A stretch of 44,593 bases of DNA, taken from contig PIVT01000027.1 of the NCBI GenBank assembly GCA_003353845.1, positions 1 to 44,593 of the forward strand, given 5' to 3'. Both the position numbers and the translations under genes were made by a program. This stretch comes from Pseudomonadota bacterium (GTDB lineage Bacteria; Myxococcota_A; UBA9160; JADFDR01). Positions 7,276 to 16,677 of the stretch are shown piece after piece. Every line of letters begins with the position of its first letter. The stretch's first letter is position 1. Under the pieces are notes generated by a model. It did not search any database. It was not told where the DNA came from and saw only the letters and a program-made list of their open reading frames with translations.

Positions 7276-8739
7276 TTGAAGGGCAAAGTCCTAATCGTCG
7301 ATGACGAGCCGCGGGTGGGTGCCATCCTGCAAGAGATACTGCGGCACGAGGGGTATGAGGTCGACTTTGTTGAGCGACCGGTCGACGCCCTCAGCCAACT
7401 AAAAAACATAGCTTTCGATGTTTTGATTACAGATCTCCGCATGCCAGTGATGAATGGTTTGGAGCTTCTCGACCGCGCCAAACAGATTCGACCTCGCTGC
7501 CAGGTGATTGTTGTGACCGCCTTTGGCGCAGTGGATACTGCGCGTGTGGCATTAAAGCACGGCGCGGTCGATTACATCACGAAGCCCTTCTCGGCCGAGC
7601 GCGAGTTGATTCCAGTGCTTGATTCCATCTTTTCCTCTTCCAACAAGAAAACGCAGGCCTCCGAGGAGGAGTACTCCAAGATCGATGCCTGGAAGGGGCG
7701 TTCCGAACGTTACGTGATGGGTTCCAGCGAAGAGATGAAAGCCCTCTTCGAAGTCTCGAAAAAGGTGGCGATGACGGAGGCGACCGTATTGGTGCGCGGT
7801 GAGTCCGGGACGGGCAAGGAAGTGTTTGCCGATGGTGTTTGTCGCTTCTCCCTCCACTCCAAGGGTCCCTTCGTCAAGGTGAATTGCACTGCGATTCCCG
7901 AGGAACTCTTGGAGAGCACGCTCTTTGGCCATGTTAAGGGATCTTTTACAGGCGCTGATCGCGACCGCAATGGTTTGTTCATGGAAGCCAATGGCGGCAC
8001 AATCTTCCTGGACGAGATTGGTGATATCTCACTGCGTTTCCAAGCGAAGCTCTTGCGTGTTCTCGAAACAGGTGAGTTCCATCGGGTGGGAGAGCCAAGG
8101 CGTACGCGCGTGAAGGTGCGCGTGATTGCCGCGACCAATCGAGATCTAGAGAAAGCGGTGAAGGATGGGGATTTCCGAGAAGATCTTTATTACCGCCTCA
8201 ACGTCTTTCCGATACGCCTTCCGGCCTTGCGCGAGCATCCGGAAGACATTCCCGAATTTGTCGATCATTTCGTATTGCGTTACGCCAAGGATTGCCCTGT
8301 GGTGCGCTTGTCTGAAGAAGCCATGGATGCCTTGCAGGCCTATGACTGGCCTGGAAATATTCGAGAATTGGCCAACGCGATTGAGTATGCACTGGTGCTC
8401 GGCGATCCAAATTGCATTCAGCTGCACAATTTGCCGCTGCGCATCCAAGAGTACTATGGCCACGTAGATTCCAGCTTGCTTGAAGACGATGAAGGCGACG
8501 GCACCCTGGGTTCCATCGAGGCTCGATATATTCTCGAAGCCATGCGAAAAGAAGGCAATAATCGTACTCGGGCTGCAAAGTCACTGGGAATTACGCGGCG
8601 TGCGCTTGGCTATCGATTGCATAAGTATGGTTTGGATGCCCCCGGCGAAGAGGAAGACATGCCTACAGGTCGGGCTTCCATCAAGGCGACGAGTAAGAAG
8701 GGTGAGCGGCCGAGAAGCAAACGCGCTCGGCCGCCTTGA
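7276..8739 (+). CDS. Sigma-54-dependent response regulator (NtrC family), orphan
   Basis: 487 residues from a TTG start supported by GAGG eight bases upstream; the frame begins directly with the receiver strand KGKVLIVDDE. The receiver domain (1-120) has acidic D9/D10, phospho-acceptor D53 (ITDLRMP), T81 and K103. The AAA+ domain has Walker A GESGTGKE at 175-182, a sigma-54 loop reading GSFTGA (usual GAFTGA) at 222-227, and Walker B FLDEIGD. A Fis-type helix-turn-helix (NNRTRAAKSLGITRRALGYRL) ends the protein, followed by a basic tail. It would activate sigma-54 promoters when phosphorylated. No histidine kinase lies nearby. Its place between fatty-acid genes makes lipid-responsive control possible but unproven. 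Confidence 0.93.
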   Translation: MKGKVLIVDDEPRVGAILQEILRHEGYEVDFVERPVDALSQLKNIAFDVLITDLRMPVMNGLELLDRAKQIRPRCQVIVVTAFGAVDTARVALKHGAVDYITKPFSAERELIPVLDSIFSSSNKKTQASEEEYSKIDAWKGRSERYVMGSSEEMKALFEVSKKVAMTEATVLVRGESGTGKEVFADGVCRFSLHSKGPFVKVNCTAIPEELLESTLFGHVKGSFTGADRDRNGLFMEANGGTIFLDEIGDISLRFQAKLLRVLETGEFHRVGEPRRTRVKVRVIAATNRDLEKAVKDGDFREDLYYRLNVFPIRLPALREHPEDIPEFVDHFVLRYAKDCPVVRLSEEAMDALQAYDWPGNIRELANAIEYALVLGDPNCIQLHNLPLRIQEYYGHVDSSLLEDDEGDGTLGSIEARYILEAMRKEGNNRTRAAKSLGITRRALGYRLHKYGLDAPGEEEDMPTGRASIKATSKKGERPRSKRARPP

Positions 8740-8742
8740 TTT

Positions 8743-10905
8743 CTAGATAAAGGCTTCGTTCTTTTTCGCTCGCTGGCGCAATAGCTCCGGCGGGCGGAAG
8801 TGCTCTCCGTAAGTGTCCGCCAGGTAATCACAGCGATCCACAAAGGCCGTTAAGCCGTAGGCGTTGATGCACTGGAACACACCACCGGTGTTGGCGGGGA
8901 AGCCGATACCGAAGATGGAACCGATATTGCCGTCGCCTACATTGGTGATCACATTTTCTTCGAGGCAGCGAACCGCTTCAATGACTTGCGAGAAGACCAA
9001 TCGGTCTTGAATGTCCTGGAAGGAGATTTCCGTGTAGCCATTGGGTGCGAAGGCGTCCTTCAGGCCCGGCCACATGTATTTCTTTCCATCTTCCGGGTAT
9101 TCGTAGTAGCCTCCGCCAAAGACCTTTCCACGGCGTCCGAACTCTTCCACCATGCGCACCAAGAGCTTGGAGGCCGGGTTCTCGACGAATTCTTGCCCTG
9201 CGTCCTCGGCGTCTTTTTTCTTCTGCATGGCGGCTTTGTAGGCCGTGTCCTGGCTGATCTCATCAATGGCGTTGAGCGGCCCGACGGGCGAGCCTGCAAA
9301 CTTGGCCGCTGCGTCGATCAGGGTGGGATTGACCCCGTCGAGAAGCATCTGCGCCCCTTCACTGACCGTCTTGCCGATGACCCGCGTCGTGAAGAAGTCC
9401 GGTGCATCGTTGACCACGATGGGCGTCTTGCCCAGGGCCAAGGAAAGATCAAAGGCTTTGGCCAGGGCTTCGTCACTGGTTTTCTCACCCCGAATGATCT
9501 CGACCAAGGGCATCTTCTCTGCGGGAGAGAAGAAGTGCATCCCGATGAAGTTCTCCGGTCGACAGCTGGCCTGCGCCAATTCCGTAATGGGCAAACCCGA
9601 AGTGTTGGTAGCCATGAGTGCATGCTTGGGCAGGGCGGCCTCGCTTTCTTTGGTTACCGTCGCCTTGATCCCGCGATTTTCGAAGACCGCCTCAATCACG
9701 ATGTCACAGTCCGCAAACAGCTCATAGTTATCGGTAGGCGTGATACGCGAAAGAATTTCCGCGCCCTGTGCTTCGTCAATGCGCTTGTTCTTTTCACAAA
9801 CCTTGGCGCAGTAGTCCTTCCCTTTCTGCGCGTTTTCTTGACTGATGTCTTTGAGGACCACGTCCATGCCGATATTGGAGGCGATGAAGGCAATGCCTGC
9901 ACCCATTTGACCGGCACCGAGGATGCCCAGTTTCTTTGCGGTTTGTTTCTCAATGCCCTTGGGTCGGCTGGCGCCGGCATTTAGATCATTGAGCTGGAAG
10001 AAGAAGGTGCGAATCATATTCTTGGCCACTTGATCGATCATCAGCTTCAAGAAATAACGAGCTTCAATCTTCTCGGCGGTTTCAAAATCCACGCGGGCCA
10101 CATCGGCGATGCAGGCAAAAATGGCCTGTGCTGCGGGGAAGTTTCCACAGGTCGCGTTCATGACGCTGACGGGGCCGAAGTACAAGAGGCCTTCCAAGCC
10201 CTGGCTGATCTCTTTGTCGCCGGGGGCGCCGCCGGGAATTTTAAAGTCGGGTTCATCCCAAGGCTGTTTGGCTTCGGGATTGGCTTTGATCCAGGCCTTG
10301 GCCTTTTTGTGCATCTCTTCTTCATCGGCCACCAGTTCGTCGACCAAGCCGATTTCCAAGGCCTTCTCGGCATTGAATTTCTTGCCCTGATTGACGTACA
10401 TGATGGCGTCTTGCAGGCCGAACTTGCGCACCATGCGAACGACGCCGCTCGCGCCGGGCATGAGGCCCAATTGAGATTCCGGCAGACCGATGTCGACGCC
10501 TTTTTTATCGATGGCAACTCGGTGATGGCAGGCCAGGGCGATTTCGCACCCACCGCCCAGGGCTGCACCGTTAATACCGACAACCACGGGCACACCCAGG
10601 GTCTCCAGAATGCGCAGGGGGCGTTTTGCATCGAGAATGCCCTGGTACTTTTGGGTCTTTTCTTCGACGCTCATGTCGGTGGGCATATCGAGCAGCAGGT
10701 TGAGGTCGCCGCCGCCGAAGAAAGACTTTTTGCCCGAGCGCAAATACACGCCAGTGATGCTGTCCTTGTCTTTTTCCAGTTGGGCCACGGCGTCCTGCAT
10801 GGCTTCGACGTACTCGGTGCCCATGGTGTTTACGGATTGGTTGGCCTGGTCAAAGATCAGCTCGACAATTCCGTCCGCGTCTTTTTCCAATCGGATATAT
10901 CCCAT
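8743..10905 (-). CDS. fadJ: Bifunctional enoyl-CoA hydratase / 3-hydroxyacyl-CoA dehydrogenase
   Basis: 720 residues, the usual size of the FadB/FadJ alpha subunit. The N-terminal crotonase domain has GGGDLNLLLDM, the oxyanion and glutamate regions NGAALGGGCEIALACHHRV and GLPESQLGLMPGASG. The middle holds the NAD-binding motif LGILGAGQMGAGIAFIAS, and the catalytic histidine region is GMHFFSPAEKMPLVE. The C-terminal 3HCDH domains end in RPPELLRQRAKKNEAF. It carries out hydration and the second oxidation of beta-oxidation. It lies 88 bp downstream of a thiolase on the same strand, the usual partner. Large open frames on the opposite strand of this gene are codon-bias shadows. FadJ versus FadB is not settled by sequence alone. 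Confidence 0.95.
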   Translation of the reverse strand: MGYIRLEKDADGIVELIFDQANQSVNTMGTEYVEAMQDAVAQLEKDKDSITGVYLRSGKKSFFGGGDLNLLLDMPTDMSVEEKTQKYQGILDAKRPLRILETLGVPVVVGINGAALGGGCEIALACHHRVAIDKKGVDIGLPESQLGLMPGASGVVRMVRKFGLQDAIMYVNQGKKFNAEKALEIGLVDELVADEEEMHKKAKAWIKANPEAKQPWDEPDFKIPGGAPGDKEISQGLEGLLYFGPVSVMNATCGNFPAAQAIFACIADVARVDFETAEKIEARYFLKLMIDQVAKNMIRTFFFQLNDLNAGASRPKGIEKQTAKKLGILGAGQMGAGIAFIASNIGMDVVLKDISQENAQKGKDYCAKVCEKNKRIDEAQGAEILSRITPTDNYELFADCDIVIEAVFENRGIKATVTKESEAALPKHALMATNTSGLPITELAQASCRPENFIGMHFFSPAEKMPLVEIIRGEKTSDEALAKAFDLSLALGKTPIVVNDAPDFFTTRVIGKTVSEGAQMLLDGVNPTLIDAAAKFAGSPVGPLNAIDEISQDTAYKAAMQKKKDAEDAGQEFVENPASKLLVRMVEEFGRRGKVFGGGYYEYPEDGKKYMWPGLKDAFAPNGYTEISFQDIQDRLVFSQVIEAVRCLEENVITNVGDGNIGSIFGIGFPANTGGVFQCINAYGLTAFVDRCDYLADTYGEHFRPPELLRQRAKKNEAFI

Positions 10906-10993
10906 AATTCCATCTCTCTTTCTTTTGGCGCCTGTCTTGGTTCGGGGCGCGATGTGTATTCAGTTGGCGTTGCGTTTTTCTGAACGCGCCGCG

Positions 10994-12199
10994 TTAGACC
11001 CGCTCGATAATGGTTGCGATCCCAATGCCTCCACCGGCACACAAGGTGATCAACCCGGTGTTGAGATCGCGACGCTCCAGTTCGTCGAGCAGGGTGCTGA
11101 CAAGCATGGCACCCGTGGCGCCAATGGGATGTCCCATGGCAATGGCGCCGCCGTTGACGTTGATCTTTTCGTCGGGCACGCCCGTCTTTCGTTGGAAATT
11201 CACAACTACCGAGGCAAAGGCTTCATTCAGTTCGAAGAGGTCAATGTCGTTCAAGGTCATGCCGGCCTTTTTCAGGGCCTTCTGCGTGGCGGGCACGGGC
11301 CCGTCCAGCATGATGGTGGGTTCGGTTCCTGTGAGTGCACAAGAAACAATGCGCGCACGAGGTTTGAGGCCCAGATCCTTTCCAATGGCTTCGGTACCCA
11401 CGAGCACCAAGGATGCGCCATCCACGACGCCCGAGGAGTTGCCCGGTGTGTGAATATGCTCGACGCGCTCGACCTGGGGGTACTTGAACTTCAGCAAATC
11501 CACGTGACCAAAGTTGCCGAACATGGCAAAGCTGGGCTTTAACTTGGACAACCCGTCCATGCTGGTGTCGGGACGAATGGTTTCATCGCGATCCAGGATG
11601 GTGAGTCCGTTGAAGTCGGTGACGGGAATGAGGGACTTGTCGAAGTACCCATTCTTTTGTGCTTCCGCCGCGCGCTGGTGAGACATGACCGCGTACCGGT
11701 CGACATCCTCACGCGTAATGTCATTCAAGGTGGCCAGTAGGTCTGCGCCCACGCCTTGTGAAATGCCGTAGCTCTTCAGGGCCACCCAGGGATCACCCGC
11801 AGCAGCGCCACTGGCACCCATGCCCAGGCGCGACATGGATTCCACACCGCCGGCGGCCACCAGGTCTTCGAAACCGGAACGCACCTTCATGGCCGCCATG
11901 TTCATGGCGTCCAACCCGCCAGCGCAGTAGCGGTGAAGCTGTGCGCCCGTGGTGATGTCATCCCAGCTGGAGTAGACCAAGGCCGTTTTTGCGATGTTCA
12001 TGCCTTGCTCATTCACAGGCTCGCCCGTGGCGACGATCAGGTCCTCGACCTTGCTCGTATCGAGTTCATTGCGTTCCTTCATGGACTCGAGCAGATTCGT
12101 GATGAGGTCGATGGGTTTGACCTCGTATAGGCTGCCGCCGGGTTTCCCCTTGCCGCGGGGCGTACGGATTGCGTCGTAGATATAAGCTTCAGTTGTCAT
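10994..12199 (-). CDS. Acetyl-CoA acyltransferase (thiolase), FadA/FadI type
   Basis: About 401 residues from the ATG at 12199 (MTTEAYIYDAIRTPRGKGKP, a standard thiolase start); upstream in-frame codons to 12277 look non-coding. The nucleophilic cysteine is in HRYCAGGLDAMNMAA, the histidine in GGAIAMGHPIGATGAM and the second catalytic cysteine in TLCAGGGIGIATIIERV. It releases acetyl-CoA in the last step of beta-oxidation and precedes the FadJ-like gene. A biosynthetic role cannot be excluded, but the gene order favours degradation. Confidence 0.93.
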   Translation of the reverse strand: MTTEAYIYDAIRTPRGKGKPGGSLYEVKPIDLITNLLESMKERNELDTSKVEDLIVATGEPVNEQGMNIAKTALVYSSWDDITTGAQLHRYCAGGLDAMNMAAMKVRSGFEDLVAAGGVESMSRLGMGASGAAAGDPWVALKSYGISQGVGADLLATLNDITREDVDRYAVMSHQRAAEAQKNGYFDKSLIPVTDFNGLTILDRDETIRPDTSMDGLSKLKPSFAMFGNFGHVDLLKFKYPQVERVEHIHTPGNSSGVVDGASLVLVGTEAIGKDLGLKPRARIVSCALTGTEPTIMLDGPVPATQKALKKAGMTLNDIDLFELNEAFASVVVNFQRKTGVPDEKINVNGGAIAMGHPIGATGAMLVSTLLDELERRDLNTGLITLCAGGGIGIATIIERV

Positions 12200-12567
12200 G
12201 TGGTTTCCAGTGTCTCTATCTGTTTTCGAATGTTGAACATTGAGGGCGCGAATGCGCTGCTTGTCCAAGTCTCTCAAGTAGGCGGATAGAATATCCTTTA
12301 GTGCGGGAAGCTCAAGTCGAGAAGCGGTTGAAATTGAAGTGGAATCGCACGTATTTTGTATTTTGCGGCGGTTTCACCAGATCTGTCCCCCAAGACTGCT
12401 TCTCGGGGCTTCCAAGGAGGCATGGCTGGGGCGAAGAGGCCATTTCGCCCGGCGCGCCCGCTAAATCGTAGACCTGCGCAAGACACTCGGTTTACGATGG
12501 ATTCTCTGTGCGGCAATTCGCGCGGGTTCACTCTCCGATCCTCGAACCAAATCTAAAAGGGGCGACT
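12200..12567. other. Divergent intergenic region, no gene recognised
   Basis: 368 bp separate the thiolase from the zinc-ribbon protein gene, so promoters for both strands should lie here. Frames at 12298-12531 (minus) and 12356-12556 (plus) show no protein-like features. I see no clear promoter boxes or operator. Confidence 0.3.
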
Positions 12568-13041
12568 TTGGATAGACGAGACAAATTGATTCAGCAGCAA
12601 CAGCACGATCCTTATTTTTCTAGAATTCACAAGCAAGATCCCGCCACTTGTAAGCACTGCGGGGTTCATTTCAGCAAAGGCCATTTCGCTTGGGCGGGTG
12701 GCAAACACAGCAATGCAGTGTTGATGGAATGCCCCGCATGTCAGCGTATTCGGGATGGCTACGAAGGCGGGTTGCTCACCATTTCGGGTGGGTTTGCGCG
12801 CGCACACCGAGCTGAAATCCTCAATCTCATTAGCAACACCGAGAAACTCGAAAAGCAGCAACGCCCCTTGGAGCGCATTATCGATATTAACAAGGGGAAG
12901 GCCATGGAGGTCACGACCACCTATGAGCACCTGGCCCGACGCTTGGGCAAGGCCCTGAGTCGTGCCTACAAAGGTGACTTGCAAATGACGTATCCCAAAG
13001 GAGAGAAATACATTCGAATTTCGTGGAGCCGGGAAAGCTAA
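12568..13041 (+). CDS. BCAM0308-family zinc-ribbon protein
   Basis: A basic protein of about 157 residues resembling the uncharacterised BCAM0308 family (starts DRRDKLIQQQ, then HDPYFSR). Two CxxC pairs (CKHC and CPAC, separated by about 35 residues) should bind one zinc. The middle contains GHFAWAGGKHSN, and the C-terminal half has a charged region. I prefer a TTG start at 12568 because AAAAGGGG lies five bases before it and family similarity begins there; an ATG at 12508 would add 20 unconserved residues. The function is unknown; members are often thought to act near nucleic acid or ribosomes. The stop overlaps the convergent MaoC gene by four bases. Confidence 0.75.
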   Translation: MDRRDKLIQQQQHDPYFSRIHKQDPATCKHCGVHFSKGHFAWAGGKHSNAVLMECPACQRIRDGYEGGLLTISGGFARAHRAEILNLISNTEKLEKQQRPLERIIDINKGKAMEVTTTYEHLARRLGKALSRAYKGDLQMTYPKGEKYIRISWSRES

Positions 13042-13490
13042 ACCCCAGGGCGCGTACGGACCATCATGGTCACCAAGGTTGAAAACACGAATTCCTCGTG
13101 TTGGTTGATGAGATGGGTGTGGGTCTGAATGATTCCGCGATCGGGTTTGGTTTTGGATCGCCGCAGACTCGTGCACTCCGTGGTGAAGTAAACCGTATCG
13201 CCGGGGCGCAGCGGTTGATGAATGCGCATGTCATCGAATCCAAGCCCGGCCATGGCAGCGAGTTTGGGTTCCATCAAGGATCCGAGCATGGAATTGATGG
13301 CAAAGATGTGTGCGGTGCAGCAGGTAAGGCCGCCGTAAAGTGAGGCTTTCGCGGCTTGCTTGTCGATGTGGAAGGGTTGTGGATCCCAGACCTTGGCAAA
13401 GCCAATGCTTTCTTCTTCAGTCACTGTGTGTTTTGTGGAAGTCAGGACCTGCCCGACCTCGTAGTCGTCGAAATATCGGAGATCGTTCAT
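13038..13490 (-). CDS. MaoC-like (R)-specific enoyl-CoA hydratase
   Basis: 150 residues with a single hotdog fold. The catalytic Asp/His pair of MaoC hydratases appears in the segment VWDPQPFHID, followed by GGLTCCTAHIF. The later LRPGDTVYFTTECTSLRRSKTKPDRG is the usual second half. Such enzymes hydrate enoyl-CoA or act in related acyl-CoA chemistry. Its ATG overlaps the stop of kdsD (ATGA), so it is translationally coupled as the second gene of a pair. The pairing with a KDO enzyme has no obvious logic. Confidence 0.87.
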   Translation of the reverse strand: MNDLRYFDDYEVGQVLTSTKHTVTEEESIGFAKVWDPQPFHIDKQAAKASLYGGLTCCTAHIFAINSMLGSLMEPKLAAMAGLGFDDMRIHQPLRPGDTVYFTTECTSLRRSKTKPDRGIIQTHTHLINQHEEFVFSTLVTMMVRTRPGV

Positions 13491-14449
13491 CAGAAACCTG
13501 CGTCTAATAGATCCTGTACATCGAGCAGTCCAACGGCCTTGCCTGCCGAATCAACGACAGGAAGTTCATCGATCTTCTTTTCGCGCAAAAGCGAGAAGGC
13601 TTCTGCGGCGAGTTTGTCTTTTGGAATGCTGAGTGGATTTTTTGTCATGATCGCTGTGATGTTGACATCAGAAAACGTTTGCCCGTCGTGGGTACTGAGA
13701 TAGCGCCGCAGGTCGCCGTCGGTGAAGATGCCGGCCAGGGCACCATCCGGGCCCGTAACAATGCAACATCCCGCGCGAGCCGCTGTGATGGCGAGCAGGG
13801 CGTCATGTGCGGAAGCCTCTTGATTTACGCAGGGCGCTCGATCGCCCGTTCGCATGATCTCTTCCACCTTGAGTAGCTTCTTGCCCAGGCTGCCACCTGG
13901 ATGCAGGAAGGCAAAGTCTTCGGGCTTGAACCCACGCTGCTGTATCAAGACAACGGCCAAGGCATCGCCCAAGGCCAGCGCCGCCGTCGTCGAGGTGGTG
14001 GGGGCGAGATTCATGGGGCAAGCCTCTTGCTCCACCGAGACGTCCAGGCAAATATCGCTATAGCGCGCCAAGCTGGAATCGAGATTTCCAGTAAAGCAAA
14101 TCAGATGAGCACCAATCTTCTTGATGGTTTCCAAGAGATTGATGATTTCCGGTGTTTCGCCGCTGTTGGAGATGGCGAGGATGACATCATTTTGGGTGAT
14201 CATGCCGAGGTCGCCGTGTGTGGCGTCCGCGGGGTGAAGGGCGAAGCTCGGTGTGCCGGTAGAGGCCAGGGTGGCTGCTAACTTGCCTGCGATGAAACCG
14301 GGTTTTCCCATGCCCATCACAATGACGCGGCCTTGGCAATGCAGGATGGCTTCTACCGCTTCGTTGAAGGCGTCGCTCAGTCGCTCCGCCACGGCCTCAA
14401 TGGCCTTGGCTTCCAGTGCCAGTACGCGCTTTGCTTCGTCGATCATCAT
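13490..14449 (-). CDS. kdsD: Arabinose-5-phosphate isomerase (KpsF/GutQ family)
   Basis: 319 residues. An N-terminal SIS sugar-isomerase domain has GMGKPGFIAGKLAATL at about 46-61, HPADATHGDLGM, and ISNSGETPE at about 93-101. Two CBS domains follow in the last 120 residues (MRTGDRAPCV and IMTKNPLSI regions). The enzyme interconverts ribulose-5-phosphate and arabinose-5-phosphate, the first step toward KDO of lipopolysaccharide, which marks the organism as having an LPS outer membrane. It is the upstream member of a pair with the MaoC gene and is divergent from an alpha/beta hydrolase 42 bp away. Confidence 0.94.
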   Translation of the reverse strand: MMIDEAKRVLALEAKAIEAVAERLSDAFNEAVEAILHCQGRVIVMGMGKPGFIAGKLAATLASTGTPSFALHPADATHGDLGMITQNDVILAISNSGETPEIINLLETIKKIGAHLICFTGNLDSSLARYSDICLDVSVEQEACPMNLAPTTSTTAALALGDALAVVLIQQRGFKPEDFAFLHPGGSLGKKLLKVEEIMRTGDRAPCVNQEASAHDALLAITAARAGCCIVTGPDGALAGIFTDGDLRRYLSTHDGQTFSDVNITAIMTKNPLSIPKDKLAAEAFSLLREKKIDELPVVDSAGKAVGLLDVQDLLDAGF

Positions 14450-14491
14450 CCCGTTAACCTATGCTATCTCTCGGAAATGGCAACTTCGTAG

Positions 14492-15400
14492 ATGGAGGCA
14501 GATGTGCTGACAGGATTACAGCCGTGGCATCAGCGAGTTTCGCAGGATGTAATTCTTTCGGGGTTGGAAGATTCGAACTCCACGAAGCCGATTCTGCATT
14601 TTCTGCACGGGAACGGTTTTTGTGGGGCGGTCTACGAGACCTTCCTAAGCCGCTTTGCCTCGGATTACTCACTTTTCTTATGCGATGCACAAGGCCATGG
14701 CGATAGCGACGCGGGACTCGAATTTCACGGCTGGAACGCCATGGCCAGTCAATGTGCTTCCGTCGCCAGATCGCGCTTTGAGCAGCGCGGAAGTCGGCCG
14801 CTCATCGGTGTCGGCCATAGTCTGGGAGGAGTTCTGAGTGCCCTCATGGCGGCAAAAGAGCCCGCTTTGTTTGATCGCCTGATCCTGCTCGACCCCGTTT
14901 TGTTTTCGCCCTTGATGTTATGGGGGAACGCTGCGGCCAGGGCCTTGGGATTTGCCCATGTGAACCCCATGGCGCGACGAGCTCGCGCACGCGCGTCCCG
15001 CTGGTCCTCTCGCGAGGAGGCGCGCGAGAGCTTTCGCGACCGCGGAATCTTCAAGGGCTGGCCCGAGGTTGCATTGGATTCCTATGTGAATCATGCCTTG
15101 CAAAATTTTCCAGAGCCAGAAGTGGGCGTGACCTTGAAGTGTCCGACCTGGTTTGAGGCTGAGATCTTTGACAGCACACCGCGCAACTTGTGGAAATCCA
15201 TCGAGGCCATTCAGTGTCCGACACTCATTCTGGTTGGAGACGTGAGCTATCCCTTCTTGGGCCGGTCTGCCAAGCTGGCGACTCGAAAAAACGCGTTGAT
15301 CCGTACCGAAAAACTGCCAGGTGGACATTGCTTCATGTTGGAGCATCCCGAAGCCACGGGAAAACGGGTGCGGGAATTCCTGGCCGACTCTTCCTCTTGA
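14492..15400 (+). CDS. Alpha/beta hydrolase
   Basis: 302 residues of the alpha/beta hydrolase fold without a signal peptide. The oxyanion HG appears in FLHGNGFCGAVYE, the nucleophile elbow in GVGHSLGGVLSAL and the catalytic histidine in LPGGHCFMLEHPE. The acid is probably the aspartate in LVGDVSYPF. An arginine-rich cap segment (about residues 160-190) lies between strands 6 and 7. The substrate is unknown. The promoter must lie in the 42-bp gap shared with kdsD. Confidence 0.88.
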   Translation: MEADVLTGLQPWHQRVSQDVILSGLEDSNSTKPILHFLHGNGFCGAVYETFLSRFASDYSLFLCDAQGHGDSDAGLEFHGWNAMASQCASVARSRFEQRGSRPLIGVGHSLGGVLSALMAAKEPALFDRLILLDPVLFSPLMLWGNAAARALGFAHVNPMARRARARASRWSSREEARESFRDRGIFKGWPEVALDSYVNHALQNFPEPEVGVTLKCPTWFEAEIFDSTPRNLWKSIEAIQCPTLILVGDVSYPFLGRSAKLATRKNALIRTEKLPGGHCFMLEHPEATGKRVREFLADSSS

Positions 15401-15425
15401 CCAGCGTCTGAATCAGAGAACGTGC

Positions 15426-16190
15426 TTATTTGCGGCGTCGGTATTCCTTGTCGATGGATTCTTTCGTGTCCCTGTGAAGATGAGAGGCTTTTCGAAGTTC
15501 ACGGAGTTCGGGCAAGGGGAGTGAGCGGACGATCTGCATCGCGATTTCCATGGGGCAGTAAGGGTTCTGTGCCAGCGCCATTCGGACGCGCAAAGAACTC
15601 GACCAACGTTGGGATTTATGAATCTCTTTTAAGCTGGATTCGTGAACAGGTCGCATGCTGGCGATGCGGATCACTTCCAATTCCTTGGTGTGCAGATTCC
15701 GCAATAAGTTTTGAATCACCGTGGGGTCAAAATCCTGTGCAAGCTTTTCCAGCAGAGCCGCTTCGCCGCCTTTGGCCAAACTGCGTCGCCGGCCCAAAGG
15801 AATCTCGGAAATTTCCAAGGGCAGTTTCTTGCTGGGTTGTTCCAACTCGTCGTGAGTCGCATGGGTCGAGCGAAGAACACGCATGACTTCTTCGGCACCG
15901 GTTTTATCAGCGGCTTCGTAGATGGCTTTGCGGGCCTCGTAAGAGAGACATCCCGTTGGCGCGGCCTCATCGGCTCGCAGCACCTCGAAGAGGGTATCGC
16001 GCAAGGTGTCGAAGGTTGTGCCGTGCTGAGGAAGCCTTTCAAACACTTCTCGAAGTAAGCCCGCTGTGACCTCAGGCGATTCGTTCACCAATGTTTCCAG
16101 CACGACTGCGCGGCGCATACTGGCTTCCAGGATGTGGTCGAGTTTACGGTCGAGTACTTGTACAAGTTTTTGTGGGTCGTTTGAATTCAT
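15426..16190 (-). CDS. HEAT-like repeat protein of unknown function
   Basis: 254 residues, no signal peptide or membrane segment. The C-terminal half reads like paired helical repeats: KLAQDFDPTVIQNLLRNLH, then ELEVIRIASMRPV, SQRWSSSLRVRMALAQNPYCP and LRELRKASHLHRD. That resembles HEAT-like repeat proteins seen in deltaproteobacterial genomes. The N-terminal half is also mostly helical and charged. Such proteins are scaffolds; no enzymatic motif is visible. It is convergent with the alpha/beta hydrolase. Confidence 0.7.
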   Translation of the reverse strand: MNSNDPQKLVQVLDRKLDHILEASMRRAVVLETLVNESPEVTAGLLREVFERLPQHGTTFDTLRDTLFEVLRADEAAPTGCLSYEARKAIYEAADKTGAEEVMRVLRSTHATHDELEQPSKKLPLEISEIPLGRRRSLAKGGEAALLEKLAQDFDPTVIQNLLRNLHTKELEVIRIASMRPVHESSLKEIHKSQRWSSSLRVRMALAQNPYCPMEIAMQIVRSLPLPELRELRKASHLHRDTKESIDKEYRRRK

Positions 16191-16227
16191 GGCGGGTTGG
16201 ATACGCTGGCCGGTGGGCTAGCCCGGG

Positions 16228-16677
16228 CTAGGGCCGTTCCCCGACGGCTCGTTTGGGTTGAGCCATGTCGTGCGGGTGTGAATCATCGCAGAAGTAATCG
16301 TTGACATTCTGTGTGACCCAAGCAAGCGCGTCTTCGTGCGTGTTGAATGCGCGGTGAGGAAAGGCCGTTCGCTTGAGGTGATAGACAGCTTGTACGGCCA
16401 TCTTTAGAACCGGGGATTTGATTACGATCGCCGCGCAAATGGTGTACTTGTTGCTGTTCTCATGGTGGTCTGAAACAAACTTGCGCAGAACGGTTCGGGA
16501 GGCCAGTTGGGGTACCACCGCCTGGGTTAGATCCGTGATGCTGGCAAAGGGTTCCAAGCGGTTGACGACAGCACTCATTTCCTGGGAGTAAGCGCGTGCT
16601 TGTTCCGGCGTAAAGTCGCCTTCTGCATGGGTGCAGACGATGGGAAACCGCGATGTGTCCAGCCGGATATGAGCCAA
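16228..16677 (-). CDS. STAS/SpoIIAA-like small protein
   Basis: 149 residues with a pattern close to SpoIIAA-like/STAS proteins: N-terminal strand RFPIVCTHAEGDFTPEQARAY, a helix, then FASITDLTQAV, and an alternating strand-helix C-terminal part ending near NTHEDALAWV. It is probably cytosolic and of regulatory or ligand-binding type. No phosphorylatable serine motif could be recognised with confidence. It lies 37 bp upstream of the HEAT-like gene on the same strand and may share its transcript. Confidence 0.55.
   Translation of the reverse strand: MAHIRLDTSRFPIVCTHAEGDFTPEQARAYSQEMSAVVNRLEPFASITDLTQAVVPQLASRTVLRKFVSDHHENSNKYTICAAIVIKSPVLKMAVQAVYHLKRTAFPHRAFNTHEDALAWVTQNVNDYFCDDSHPHDMAQPKRAVGERP

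Noticed and set aside
8986..11542. Long plus-strand frames (332, 317 and 310 codons) opposite the FadJ-like and thiolase genes
   Set aside because: They are antisense to well-recognised enzymes, have no family resemblance and follow from the codon bias of the real genes.
12298..12556. Small frames on both strands upstream of the BCAM0308-type gene
   Set aside because: No protein-like pattern and poor start context; more likely part of a promoter region.
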